Virus record (IMG/VR): IMGVR_UViG_3300010354_000413
Location: 1-29,443 of that record
Source of the DNA: a virus
Direction: 5' to 3' (one strand)
DNA: 29,443 nucleotides
The notes beneath the pieces were generated by a model, which was not told where the DNA came from, ran no database searches, and was given only the letters and a program-made list of their open reading frames with translations. The stretch's first letter is position 1. The number at the start of each line of letters is the position of its first letter. Shown piece by piece: positions 1 to 8,165 of the stretch. A program made the translations under genes and the position numbers.

Positions 1-60
1 ATTTAAAAAAATAAAAAATTTGTCGTGCTTTGTATTGTAAAAATACACATTATTAGTGTT
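1..60. other. AT-rich gap at window edge
   Basis: These bases follow the stop codon of the ATPase gene on the minus strand. They contain an ACTAATA element directly followed by ATG (start at 50 on the minus strand), the same arrangement seen before several genes of this operon. The frame closes after 15 codons in a run of A/T homopolymers at 3-5. It could be the head of the next operon gene with a homopolymer error, or a leftover start. I cannot support a real CDS here. Confidence 0.3.
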
Positions 61-924
61 TTATCCAAAATTAACTGACTTGTTTTCTTTAATTTCTGGA
101 AATATTTTATTCCAAAATACTGTAATATTTCCTTCTTTGTCTTTTTCTGATATTACAATCTTTTTACCTTCTAGTGCTGGTATTCTACAGCCTGATATTG
201 CATCATCAATAGAAAAATCTGCAACTACTTTATCACCATCACGTCTTAGAAAACAACAAGCATCACACATACCTGCAAGTATTGGACCTGCCTGGCCTGT
301 AAGATTTACAGATCTAACTGTAGTTTCTTGTCCATCTTTTTCTAAAGTTTTATCTTTGACATGGCAAACATAAATAATTTTATCAGCAAAATAAGGTAGT
401 GTGTTTAACAATCTTTTAAAAGCATTACGCAACCAGTAATAACCTGCACCACGAGGTAATGTTATAACTGATTTACGATGCTTTCCTGTTTTTTCAGCAC
501 CTACTTGTATTTTACCGGTTAGATTTTCTTTCTGTAATTCTACAGCAGTCCATCTATTAAATGCTTTACCAGTTTCTGATTCCATATAGTCTGTAGTAGC
601 TTGCTCTTCAGACCAATCCTCAAAAACATCCATGTTGTCGATGATAAAATATTCGTAAGGTTTTTTATTATCATTTGCCTTACTCCATGTAATAGCTTCT
701 GTAACAAGTCTTTTAAATTCATCTAATGATTTAATATCATTAGTTACTGCTACATGTTTTAGAAATCTGTAACCATCAATTCCTCCAGGCTCTATATTTA
801 ATATGCCTGAATTAGGTAACAAAGCCATAATAGTTGATTTACCTGTCTTAGGTGCACCAATTACCATGAGATGTTGTGGAGATGGTAACTCTTGTTTGTC
901 TTTTTCTGGAACAAATTTTAACAT
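61..924 (-). CDS. Sak4-like RecA-fold ATPase
   Basis: P-loop NTPase of 287 aa, probably in phage recombination or replication. Visible motifs are a Walker A (GAPKTGKST, residues 23-31), a Walker B strand ending in aspartate (YFIIDNMD, D96) and a downstream beta strand with a polar tip (IIYVCHVKDK), the layout of compact RecA-like ATPases. Phage Sak4 proteins, which help single-strand annealing with an SSB, have this size and this kind of motif spacing. The start is set at the internal methionine (MLKFVPEKD) because an AAACTAATA element overlapping the upstream stop lies just before it. The longer frame up to 969 would run back into the helicase gene with an implausible hydrophobic leader. It lies immediately downstream of the DnaB-like helicase in the same operon. 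The NTPase call is strong; the Sak4 assignment is inference. Confidence 0.75.
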   Translation of the reverse strand: MLKFVPEKDKQELPSPQHLMVIGAPKTGKSTIMALLPNSGILNIEPGGIDGYRFLKHVAVTNDIKSLDEFKRLVTEAITWSKANDNKKPYEYFIIDNMDVFEDWSEEQATTDYMESETGKAFNRWTAVELQKENLTGKIQVGAEKTGKHRKSVITLPRGAGYYWLRNAFKRLLNTLPYFADKIIYVCHVKDKTLEKDGQETTVRSVNLTGQAGPILAGMCDACCFLRRDGDKVVADFSIDDAISGCRIPALEGKKIVISEKDKEGNITVFWNKIFPEIKENKSVNFG

Positions 925-934
925 AAATATTAGT

Positions 935-2005
935 TTATATACGTACTGCAAGATTGTTATAAATATCATTCATTGCAGTTGATGTAGGATTAGGTAATTC
1001 TTTTATTAATCCTACCTCACCATTAAAAAATACACCGACTTTTTTATCAGTTTCTCCATAACGATTTTTAAGAACTTCTATTGATCTAAACCAAGTTCTT
1101 AATTTTGTAATATCATATCCAGAATAAGCAAGTTGAGAAAACATTGCAGGATTATGTAATGCAATTACAATTTCTGTATCTCTTGATATTTTTTTACTGT
1201 CGCCAAAATCAGATAACATTGGACCTACTCTACCTATTTTTACCCTTACCGGGTCAAATAAATCCATATTAAGCTGTTGAATAGCAACAAAAGTCATGTA
1301 ATAAGTATTACGTGCTTTAACAAATACGTGAGATAAATCCTCCATTGTTTGTACAAGATTACTTCCTCTTGATATTTCTGTCAATGCAAAGTGATCCAAA
1401 TATACAATTAAATATTTATTTGGATTACTAGGTAAATAATAAGAAAACCCATCATTGTTTTTAAATAATTGACCATTACGTAAAGCAAGATTATGTATTT
1501 CTTGCTTTATCGTTTCAATAGACAATGAATTATCAATGAATTTTACTTTTGATTCAATCCATTCCCAATATCTAAAATAAGATCTTACAAGTTGATAGTC
1601 TTCTTCAGATATTCTGTTTTTACCACGTGACATAATGTAGTTTACATTAAGTGTTTTTGCATTACCTCTTGCCCATGTATCTATATAAATCTTTCTTGCA
1701 ATTGTACCTGCAATAAGACTTTCTACATCCATCTCAAATGATAAATACAAGCATTCTACATCAATGTTACGTGGATTATCTGTTTCAAGTTGTAGCATTC
1801 TAACATGCTCTAAAGGAGTTAAAAAGAATTTATCTTTTAACAATGTAGTTTTACCTGAACCTGTATTACCACCAATTAGATAATAATGTTTCTTTTGTAA
1901 ATTAGGAACAAAATTCTCTAATGCTGGCATATTTATAGGTAAACCTTCATTATCACCTTTTTTACCACGTTCAACGCTATCTATAAACCTGTTAAATCCC
2001 TGCAT
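935..2005 (-). CDS. DnaB-like replicative helicase
   Basis: Hexameric replicative helicase of the DnaB/Twinkle class that unwinds DNA ahead of the phage polymerase. At 356 aa it corresponds to the RecA-like motor domain without the usual N-terminal primase-interaction domain. Visible in order are Walker A (GGNTGSGKTT, residues 45-54), the catalytic glutamate strand LYLSFEM (E91), Walker B LIVYLDHF (D204), the motif H3 glutamines in VAIQQLN (Q243/Q244), the H4-like block DFGDSKKISRDTEIVIAL (residues 266-283) and a C-terminal KNRYG (residues 313-317) in the place of the arginine finger. The start ATG sits 4 nt after the stop of the upstream gene, within an AAACTAATA context. It neighbours the polymerase and Sak4-like genes. 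The family call is firm; the exact oligomeric role is inferred from relatives. Confidence 0.88.
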   Translation of the reverse strand: MQGFNRFIDSVERGKKGDNEGLPINMPALENFVPNLQKKHYYLIGGNTGSGKTTLLKDKFFLTPLEHVRMLQLETDNPRNIDVECLYLSFEMDVESLIAGTIARKIYIDTWARGNAKTLNVNYIMSRGKNRISEEDYQLVRSYFRYWEWIESKVKFIDNSLSIETIKQEIHNLALRNGQLFKNNDGFSYYLPSNPNKYLIVYLDHFALTEISRGSNLVQTMEDLSHVFVKARNTYYMTFVAIQQLNMDLFDPVRVKIGRVGPMLSDFGDSKKISRDTEIVIALHNPAMFSQLAYSGYDITKLRTWFRSIEVLKNRYGETDKKVGVFFNGEVGLIKELPNPTSTAMNDIYNNLAVRI

Positions 2006-2009
2006 AGTA

Positions 2010-2489
2010 TTAGTTTATTGAGTCAAAAAAGTCTTTACTTACATACTGTTCTGGGCCATCTTCTAACCAGGTTAATAGTTTGCTTGTAATCATTTCTTTA
2101 TTCTGATGTCTTACTTGCTTAAAGATAAAATAATCTGCTTGCATCATGTAAGTATGATCAGAATTAAAAGATTGAATATAAGCTTTTGTAGCTGTAATTA
2201 TATCATCAGTACTGTATTCAGGATGTACAATCATGAACAAAGCCATTTTTTGAATACATCCGTATCTGTCACCCATAGAACCTTGTTTTAAATTTTTAAA
2301 CATAGGTCTGTAAACATCAATCACCCATTTCTCAATTTCCTGTATTTTTTCATTTAAAGATGTTTCTACTTTAAATTTAACAGGAATAGTAAAACTATTA
2401 TTGGATTCATCAAATAATGATTTTAACTCGTTAATATCATTTTCAGTACCAACAATTTGTAATTTATCATTTGTAATTTTAATATGCAT
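2010..2489 (-). CDS. Unknown replication-operon protein
   Basis: 159 aa, not recognised as a named family. The N-terminal third is a small mixed segment (MHIKITNDKLQIVGTE). The rest looks all-helical, with a block of aromatic and charged residues (KWVIDVYRPMFKNLKQGSMGDRYGC, split around residue 70; then MMQADYFIFKQVR). No catalytic motif is visible. It lies directly upstream of the helicase and ends 4 nt before the helicase start, so coupling is likely and a helicase loader or accessory role is possible. That is a positional guess only. Confidence 0.7.
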   Translation of the reverse strand: MHIKITNDKLQIVGTENDINELKSLFDESNNSFTIPVKFKVETSLNEKIQEIEKWVIDVYRPMFKNLKQGSMGDRYGCIQKMALFMIVHPEYSTDDIITATKAYIQSFNSDHTYMMQADYFIFKQVRHQNKEMITSKLLTWLEDGPEQYVSKDFFDSIN

Positions 2490-2490
2490 G

Positions 2491-2679
2491 TTATTTTTTG
2501 TTCATAATTACAACTGAATCTTCAATAATCATTATTTTTAATGTATCAGCTCCATTCCATTTATTAGTGGATTGGTCTATCTTTTTTGATTCTTTGCAAC
2601 TTATTAACATTAAATTCCAACATACAAATGCCAGTATCACTACGGCAAATAATTCTACCATAAATTTTAAATCTTTCAT
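2491..2679 (-). CDS. Small membrane protein or lipoprotein
   Basis: 62 aa with a long hydrophobic stretch (FMVELFAVVILAFVCWNLML, residues 6-25) followed by ISCKES. The cysteine could be a weak lipobox (LISC) or simply sit at the membrane edge. The C-terminal half is polar and ends in a short beta-like strand (TLKIMIIEDSVVIM). It lies between the polymerase gene and the helicase-adjacent gene with gaps of about 1 and 12 nt, so it is co-transcribed with replication genes. One possible role is anchoring replication factors to the membrane, but nothing in the sequence proves it. Confidence 0.6.
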   Translation of the reverse strand: MKDLKFMVELFAVVILAFVCWNLMLISCKESKKIDQSTNKWNGADTLKIMIIEDSVVIMNKK

Positions 2680-2691
2680 AATAATAAGGGT

Positions 2692-4635
2692 TTATTTTGT
2701 CCAACTTGGCCCTATTTCAATAGAGCATTTTAAATTAATTCCTGGAACATACTTTTGAGCAACAGATTCCATAATATGAATTAGTTGTTCTGCATATTCA
2801 GGTTTGTTTTTAGGTGCTTGAAATACTATCTCATCATGAACAGTAAGTAATATTTGAACATCAAGATTATTCTTTTCTATGTAATAATCTAATGTGCATA
2901 TAGCTTCCTTAATTAAATCAGCATTTGTAGATTGCATAGGATAATTCTTTGCTTCCTTGGCAATTTTGTAATCTTCTTTATAAGGATCTGTAAATATTTG
3001 CTTTCTTTTAGTTACATGATTAGATGTAATAAATCTATTTCTTATTGCAGATTTACTTGAGTTATCTAAATATCTAAATAATACAGGTAATTCATCTTGC
3101 AATGCTTTATAAACACGTTTTGCTGTATCTATTTCAATATTTAATACAGATGCAATTCTTGATGGGCCTGCTCCGTACAAAATACCAAATAATACAGGTT
3201 TATGTTTATTTCTGTATTGTGCATTTTGATGCTTAGAAACTACAAAATTAGGATCATTCATAATAATTTTATAACTAATTGTAGCCATAAAACTATGAAG
3301 ATCTGTTCCTTCATTAATAGAACTTGATATTGTAGGACATTTACTTTGATATGCACAAATAGCCAATTCACAACCGGTAAAATCTATCGTATAAATTTCC
3401 TTATCATCATCAGCAACAAATGCATGTCTAAATGTCTTTATTGCAGGTATGTTTTGAAGATTAGGACTATTAGAAGATAATCTACCTGTCTTTGTTTCTA
3501 TCAATCCAAATTCAGTATGAATGTAGTAATGACCATTATTATGAATTATTGCATGCTCTTTGATAAAATTTTCACCATAAGTTGATAAAGACTTTTCATA
3601 GAATTTGTAACAAGGTCCGTGTTTAGATTCATCACCTACTAATAGTTGAATGAAATTAGCAAGAGGAGTATTTGGATTTTTAGTTCTATACTCTTTTAAA
3701 GTATTGGCATTAGTATCAAATACAGTTACACCACAAGCTTTAAATATTTTGTGAATGTGGTCTGAACTATTTAGATTTATTTGCTTTAGTACAGCATTTT
3801 TATCAAATGCAAAATCCATTTCAGTCTGATATTGTTCATATCCTTTCTTAATATGTTTAGGTGTATATGCTTTATATCTTTGACTTAGTAATGGATAATG
3901 TTCATCAAGACGTTTAATTTCTTCATAAAGAAGTTCTTCGTACTTTTTTAATTCTAATAAATTTATCTTGATATTTTTACGCCATACTTCTGGATCAAAC
4001 CTAATACCTCTCATTGACATTCTTACTGCAGATGATATAAACTTACGTTCTACATAAACAAGATATTCTATGTCTTTAATATTAGATTCTTGTGCATAAA
4101 ATAGTTTATGTAAATGTATTACGTCATTTGCAGCATACAGAATCTCTTTCTCATTAAATGGTTCTATATCAGGTTTATTTATAAAACTATTTCTTGTTTG
4201 TTTATTCATTTCAATGTTTAGGTATTTTTTCATTAGAGTTGCTAATGAATATTTTCCCGGCTCATCGTAATCTGAATTAAAAGCAAGTTTTTCTCTTTGA
4301 TAAGTACAGTGAACATTCTTTAGTATTATTCCTGTAGACTTATAAATAAATCCTAAGTCAAATTGTGCATTATGAAATGTCCATTCACAATTTTGCCATT
4401 CTGTTATTACTTTTATATGTTCATCTGTAGTTCTACAATCAATTACAAATGTGTCAATATTATCAATTGTAAAAATTAATAACAGTATTTTATTATAATG
4501 AGGACTTAATCCTGTAGTTTCAGTATCTGCATAAACTTTAACAGGCACTGAATTAAATAAATCATTTGGTAAACATTTGATTGTTTTAATGTCAGCACCT
4601 GCAAAGTTTAAATCCCCAGTCACAAAATAAATCAT
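2692..4635 (-). CDS. DNA polymerase, family A, with exonuclease
   Basis: Phage replicative DNA polymerase of 647 aa. The N-terminal 3'-5' exonuclease is intact: Exo I D37/E39 (YADTETTG), Exo II N89/D93 (FHNAQFD) and Exo III Y167/D171 (YAAND). The polymerase domain shows TGRLSSNSPNLQNIP (383-397), motif A with D418 and E423 (TIDFTGCEL), motif B with R475, K479 and YG at 487-488 (KPVLFGILYG), a QST segment near 568, and motif C HDE at 600-602 (TVHDE). All expected catalytic residues are present, so the enzyme should be active with proofreading. The N terminus lacks a 5'-nuclease domain, as usual in phage PolA proteins. The start ATG overlaps the stop of the upstream gene by 4 nt (ATGA), indicating translational coupling. 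Confidence 0.96.
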   Translation of the reverse strand: MIYFVTGDLNFAGADIKTIKCLPNDLFNSVPVKVYADTETTGLSPHYNKILLLIFTIDNIDTFVIDCRTTDEHIKVITEWQNCEWTFHNAQFDLGFIYKSTGIILKNVHCTYQREKLAFNSDYDEPGKYSLATLMKKYLNIEMNKQTRNSFINKPDIEPFNEKEILYAANDVIHLHKLFYAQESNIKDIEYLVYVERKFISSAVRMSMRGIRFDPEVWRKNIKINLLELKKYEELLYEEIKRLDEHYPLLSQRYKAYTPKHIKKGYEQYQTEMDFAFDKNAVLKQINLNSSDHIHKIFKACGVTVFDTNANTLKEYRTKNPNTPLANFIQLLVGDESKHGPCYKFYEKSLSTYGENFIKEHAIIHNNGHYYIHTEFGLIETKTGRLSSNSPNLQNIPAIKTFRHAFVADDDKEIYTIDFTGCELAICAYQSKCPTISSSINEGTDLHSFMATISYKIIMNDPNFVVSKHQNAQYRNKHKPVLFGILYGAGPSRIASVLNIEIDTAKRVYKALQDELPVLFRYLDNSSKSAIRNRFITSNHVTKRKQIFTDPYKEDYKIAKEAKNYPMQSTNADLIKEAICTLDYYIEKNNLDVQILLTVHDEIVFQAPKNKPEYAEQLIHIMESVAQKYVPGINLKCSIEIGPSWTK

Positions 4636-5213
4636 TTTATTATATATTTTACTCCATCAATGATTAACCAATTTAATGTTCTTGGGTCAATTTGACGAAT
4701 ATTGTTTTTAGTATCTTCTATTTCTAAATCAACAACAGATAATCTACCTCTTAATCTATCAATAGAAAGAATACGACAAGTAATTGTTCTTTCTTCACCA
4801 TCAATTAAGATTCCCACAGCATCTACAACAGCTTTATTATAATCATCACGTTTTGCAATACCTACTCCTCTAATTCCTTTATTTGGATATAAATCTTGTA
4901 GTTTTTTAATTGCTACTTTTGGATCAGGTTTCTTATTAAAGTTTGCAGTAAATACTTTGTGACCAGCTGCAAGTATCAATTCAATCATATCAGATTGAGA
5001 TACTTTTTCAACTATTTCATATTGAGATGCTGAAACACATTCATTATCTAATACATCTTTAGACATAACCCATTCAAAACCAAATGTATTTCTAACAGAT
5101 ATTCCAAATTGATTATTACCCATGTGTACATTGTCATCAAGAACAGTAAGGTAAGAAAGTCTTGCAAGCTTTTCTCCTTTTTTAATCTTTTGACTGAGTT
5201 TTATTTTTGACAT
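4632..5213 (-). CDS. Unknown protein upstream of polymerase
   Basis: 193 aa from the chosen start (MSKIKLSQK). A longer frame up to 5264 exists but would overlap the upstream gene by 83 nt; the chosen ATG overlaps it by 32 nt. I do not recognise the family. The protein has a lysine-rich N terminus, a middle part with FGFEWVMSKDVLDN and a C-terminal beta-rich half (ERTITCRILSIDRLRGRLSVVDLEIED). It resembles small phage proteins of the replication module in size and position. The stop overlaps the polymerase start, so the two are translated together. Confidence 0.7.
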   Translation of the reverse strand: MSKIKLSQKIKKGEKLARLSYLTVLDDNVHMGNNQFGISVRNTFGFEWVMSKDVLDNECVSASQYEIVEKVSQSDMIELILAAGHKVFTANFNKKPDPKVAIKKLQDLYPNKGIRGVGIAKRDDYNKAVVDAVGILIDGEERTITCRILSIDRLRGRLSVVDLEIEDTKNNIRQIDPRTLNWLIIDGVKYIIK

Positions 5214-5529
5214 TTTTCTTATTGTTTGTTGGTGAGTAAGATAATAGTCTAATATCATCGTCATTTGGATTTTCCATTATAATTTTTCTAATTCTTCTAT
5301 GAGTTATAAAATCTTTAGAAAATTTATCATTGTATTTTCCCGGCCTAAGATTTTCTAATTCATTGTAATTTAGAAATCTTATTTTAACTCTAATGACTTG
5401 ATATAAACTATTTGCTTCACTTAAAAAAGTTTCATGCAATTCAGGTTCATCAAGTATAATTGCCCATCCTTCAAATTCTACTAGTAAATAAGGATTTAAA
5501 TATACTGGTATGATATCACCTTTTTTCAT
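5182..5529 (-). CDS. Hypothetical protein
   Basis: 115 aa, family not recognised. The N-terminal half is beta-like with KKGDIIPVYLNPYLLVEFEG (residues 2-21) and could be a small barrel such as an SH3- or OB-like fold. The middle contains YQVIRVKIRFLNYNEL, and the C terminus is lysine/asparagine-rich and probably disordered. It overlaps the next gene downstream by 32 nt and the upstream gene by 14 nt, so it belongs to the compact replication operon. A nucleic-acid-binding role is possible from the basic tail but unproven. Confidence 0.65.
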   Translation of the reverse strand: MKKGDIIPVYLNPYLLVEFEGWAIILDEPELHETFLSEANSLYQVIRVKIRFLNYNELENLRPGKYNDKFSKDFITHRRIRKIIMENPNDDDIRLLSYSPTNNKKNVKNKTQSKD

Positions 5530-5947
5530 TTTTTATCAGAAGGTTTACTTTTGATTTATTATTATTAATATTATCAATCTCATTATTTGCAATTTCTATT
5601 AATCTTTTCAAAGTTACAGGATTTAGTCCTGAAAACTTATTAGAATTTAACCAGGAAAGCAGTAATGTATTAATTGCATTTGGAGATGCTGTTGAAAAGA
5701 ATTTATCAAATGCTTCAGGAAATGAGTATTTGCTTATGTATTCAGGTAAATTCTTCTCTTTCAATATGTGATTACTAATTCTTGTTTTAGCAGTTTTTGT
5801 TATAATATATGAATTACCAGATTGACTGTAGATTAATCCTTTATTAATCAATGAATCAATAATTTCATTATAATCATCAAATAATATTTGATTATTATCT
5901 ATGTGAATTAGTAGTAATACAATAACTTCTTTTGTAGTTAAGTCCAT
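5516..5947 (-). CDS. Hypothetical helical protein, possibly winged helix
   Basis: 143 aa, not recognised. The first 60 residues (TTKEVIVLLLIHIDNN, then IIDSLINKGLIYSQSGNSYIITKTA) read like a winged-helix unit: two helices followed by a short beta wing ending in a lysine/threonine turn. The rest is helical (PNAINTLLLSWLNSN). The C terminus is rich in Asn and Lys. This would fit a DNA-binding accessory or regulatory protein, but the assignment rests only on the predicted pattern. It follows a perfect 11-bp hairpin located between it and the SSB-like gene. Confidence 0.62.
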   Translation of the reverse strand: MDLTTKEVIVLLLIHIDNNQILFDDYNEIIDSLINKGLIYSQSGNSYIITKTAKTRISNHILKEKNLPEYISKYSFPEAFDKFFSTASPNAINTLLLSWLNSNKFSGLNPVTLKRLIEIANNEIDNINNNKSKVNLLIKNEKR

Positions 5948-5963
5948 ATTTAATCTGTAAAGA

Positions 5964-5993
5964 GTGGTGCATAACTTTTACATTATGCACCAC
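5964..5993 (-). terminator. Perfect 11-bp hairpin between operon genes
   Basis: GTGGTGCATAA (5964-5974) and TTATGCACCAC (5983-5993) are perfect reverse complements around an 8-nt loop. It fills the 53-nt gap between the stop of the SSB-like gene and the next start. No clean T-run follows on the minus strand, so it may be an attenuator, an mRNA processing site or a stability element rather than a full terminator. Confidence 0.55.
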
Positions 5994-6000
5994 AAGTAAT

Positions 6001-6474
6001 TTAGAATGGCATTTCTGAATCAATTCCCATATTTTCTGCAATATCTCTAGCCAACATTGTAATTGGATCTACAACATTACTTTCTATTAAAGATTTAATA
6101 GTAATAGGATTGTTTACTGTAAGTTTGTTCATCTCAACAATACGAAAATCTTTGTTTTGTCCTTTATGAGTAGGAATATAATCTACAATTATTTCTACAT
6201 ACTCATTTGATTCAGGAATAAATGACATCTTTCCTGCAAAAGACAATTGACAACGATTTACTTCATATTGAAGATTGTCATTAGAAGCTTGATTATAAAC
6301 ATCAAGTTGCATTTGGGTACAAGCATTAATGTTTACAATTAGTTTTCTATCTTTTGTAAAGGCAGAATTTTTTACTTTTACAATGTATTTACCGGCTGAA
6401 TTAATTAACTTTCTTGAGTTAATGATATTATCAGCTGATTTTTTAGACAGGGTTTTTTTAATTGTTAGCTTCAT
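6001..6474 (-). CDS. Probable single-stranded DNA-binding protein
   Basis: 157 aa. The C terminus ends in GIDSEMPF, which matches the acidic-hydrophobic tip (D/E-rich followed by P-F) by which bacterial-type SSB proteins recruit partner enzymes. The body is lysine-rich and beta-like (KYIVKVKNSAFTKDRKLIVNINA, residues 29-51; EYVEIIVDYIPTHKGQNKDF, 92-111), compatible with an OB fold, though I cannot confirm the fold by eye. SSB proteins coat unwound DNA at the fork and stimulate Sak4-type annealing, and candidates for both the fork enzymes and Sak4 are in this operon. The start ATG follows an AT-rich gap. SSB identity is an inference from tail plus context. Confidence 0.6.
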   Translation of the reverse strand: MKLTIKKTLSKKSADNIINSRKLINSAGKYIVKVKNSAFTKDRKLIVNINACTQMQLDVYNQASNDNLQYEVNRCQLSFAGKMSFIPESNEYVEIIVDYIPTHKGQNKDFRIVEMNKLTVNNPITIKSLIESNVVDPITMLARDIAENMGIDSEMPF

Positions 6475-6495
6475 GATAAATGATTTTAGTAATTA

Positions 6496-6951
6496 TTATT
6501 GATTTACAGCTTCGTGGAATTTAGAGAACACACCTTGTTCTACAACATTTTTATTTGAATCTACTATGTCATAAAATGGAGGAAATGATACATCCATCAT
6601 GTATGAATCAAGATCATTTAAATCTTTGATACCATAGATGTCGATTGCAAGATTTTTTATGTTGTTAATGTACTCTCTTTCAGTTATTGTAGCATTAATA
6701 CAATCACCTTTTCTTGTATCACGTGAAGTGTTTCTTGCTTTGTCATCATGTTCTGTAGTATTAGCTACATGAGCAACTAATAATGGAACACGTTTCATTA
6801 CAGATTTGTAGTGTTTTACTACAGGAATTTTTACTTTTTCTCCTTCTTCTGTAAGTTTTTCAGAATAAGCAATTGTTTTAGTTTTGTTGACATAGAATAC
6901 AATTGCACCAATTTTTTGAATCATTTGATTCGATGTGAGAACTCTTTTCAT
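6496..6951 (-). CDS. Hypothetical protein
   Basis: 151 aa, not recognised. It has a beta-rich first half (GAIVFYVNKTKTIAYSEKL) with a polar middle (HVANTTEHDDKARNTSRDTRKGDC) and a helical/aromatic end (MMDVSFPPFYDIVDSNKNVVEQGV). No enzyme motif is visible. The region before the ATG, AATATTTATCAACATG, is identical for 16 nt to that of the small gene starting at 9830, so both probably share a translation start signal. It sits just upstream of the SSB-like gene. Confidence 0.65.
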   Translation of the reverse strand: MKRVLTSNQMIQKIGAIVFYVNKTKTIAYSEKLTEEGEKVKIPVVKHYKSVMKRVPLLVAHVANTTEHDDKARNTSRDTRKGDCINATITEREYINNIKNLAIDIYGIKDLNDLDSYMMDVSFPPFYDIVDSNKNVVEQGVFSKFHEAVNQ

Positions 6952-6962
6952 GTTGATAAATA

Positions 6963-7331
6963 TTAGCGATTAGGTAATACCCAATTATTAACTAATTGAG
7001 TTAAATTATTAAAATAGTCAATTACTTGAGATGATGTTATTTTTTTATCTGTTACACCATCTTCACTGTCAAATGGAACAACTTTTTTCGATTTTTGAAT
7101 TATCATAGTAAATTGTTCTATGATACCAGCAATTCCATACTTTTTGTAAGCACGTTTTAATCTTCTGTAAAGATTTACTTCTACTTGCATTGGAAATCCT
7201 TTGTACATTATTACTTCTGTTCTCGTATTTACAGGACCATAAGTTTGAATTTCAGCTGCAAGAAGTCTTAAATACTTCATAGGATTTTTGTGAGATTTTA
7301 GATTTGGAAAATCTTTAAATTTAATTTCCAT
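6963..7331 (-). CDS. Hypothetical basic protein
   Basis: 122 aa, not recognised. It is rich in Lys and Arg, with a probable helical core (NLYRRLKRAYKKYGIAGIIEQF) that could bind nucleic acid. The C-terminal part is helical (SSQVIDYFNNLTQLVNNWVL). The start overlaps the end of the lysin-like gene upstream by 11 nt. The stop (CGC TAA) merges with the AATATT start-proximal element of the next gene. No function can be assigned. Confidence 0.65.
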   Translation of the reverse strand: MEIKFKDFPNLKSHKNPMKYLRLLAAEIQTYGPVNTRTEVIMYKGFPMQVEVNLYRRLKRAYKKYGIAGIIEQFTMIIQKSKKVVPFDSEDGVTDKKITSSQVIDYFNNLTQLVNNWVLPNR

Positions 7332-7935
7332 AATGTTGTTTTACTGAGTTATAAATAGATATCCAATAATCATGATACCCTGTTTCACCACCATCGTAGT
7401 TTAGTTCTTTTAATCTTTTTAGATATGTTTCTGCAGACACGGCATGATGATCTTTGATATACAATCTTTGATATTCACCTATGTCTTTAGCACAATCTTC
7501 AGGCGTTACAAATATTGCCCAACGATTAATGTAAGCTACTAATGTATCTCCGCATTTATTTTTGATTACTGTGTTGTTTATTCTGTAAATGTCATAATCT
7601 TTTTTAAATTCAAGATTTAACATTTCTTTTAGCATTGCAGTATCTTTTAATGTTGCAGAATTACATCTTGATATTGGAACAGTCATACCGGTATTGTTAT
7701 TAAATCTTTTTGCTAAATTAGATTTATGCCTTTCCCATCCTGATTCAGCAACTACGGTTGTATATGCTAATAAAGGATATGGAGAATGCTTTTTAAGCAT
7801 TTCAAATGAAACATGACCTGTAGTAGCTTTCTTTTTAGCTTTAATTACTACAGGTACATGTTTTATTGAGTTGTTGGAGTTTAAATCTATATTTAACATT
7901 GTAAGTATAATAACGATAATAGTTAATCTTATCAT
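7321..7935 (-). CDS. GH73-like peptidoglycan hydrolase candidate
   Basis: 204 aa with an N-terminal hydrophobic segment (MIRLTIIVIILTMLNI), which suggests export or membrane anchoring. The body resembles glucosaminidase (FlgJ/GH73) domains: a helix PLLAYTTVVAESGWE with a candidate catalytic glutamate E64, a following RFNNNTGMT in the place of the family's SNNLFGIK-type loop, then RWAIFVTPEDCAKDIGEYQRLYI and a final DYWISIYNSV helix. GH73 enzymes cleave the GlcNAc-MurNAc glycan backbone, so this could be an endolysin or an exported wall enzyme. Its position in the leftward operon, rather than beside capsid genes, is notable. It overlaps the upstream gene by 4 nt (ATGA). The assignment is by pattern only. 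Confidence 0.55.
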   Translation of the reverse strand: MIRLTIIVIILTMLNIDLNSNNSIKHVPVVIKAKKKATTGHVSFEMLKKHSPYPLLAYTTVVAESGWERHKSNLAKRFNNNTGMTVPISRCNSATLKDTAMLKEMLNLEFKKDYDIYRINNTVIKNKCGDTLVAYINRWAIFVTPEDCAKDIGEYQRLYIKDHHAVSAETYLKRLKELNYDGGETGYHDYWISIYNSVKQHYGN

Positions 7936-8165
7936 AGTACAATTTTGTACATCTTATTAGTTGACTGGAATAATCTTATTACAGTTTCATTATCACAAGA
8001 TGTTGTGTTAAATAATTCAGGTAGTACATCGTCAATACAGATTATATCTGCTGAACTGTAAGTTTTACATTTGCTGTAAAATCTGTTGTTTGTAAATTCG
8101 TGTGCAATCCACCACTTTTCAAATTTAGTTTTGTAGTTTGATTTTGCACAAACAAATTTATTCAT
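7932..8165 (-). CDS. Hypothetical small protein
   Basis: 77 aa from the chosen start (MNKFVCAKSNYKTK). The frame extends further upstream, but this ATG overlaps the preceding stop codon (ATGAATAA), which is the typical coupled start in this operon. It contains four cysteines, at SKC, the CAK near the N terminus, IIC and TSC, plus a WW pair. A small metal site is possible but the spacing is irregular. Function unknown. Confidence 0.55.
   Translation of the reverse strand: MNKFVCAKSNYKTKFEKWWIAHEFTNNRFYSKCKTYSSADIICIDDVLPELFNTTSCDNETVIRLFQSTNKMYKIVL

Noticed and set aside
56-373. Plus-strand frame opposite the ATPase gene
   Set aside because: It is antisense to the conserved P-loop ATPase and shows no start signal or recognisable protein pattern.
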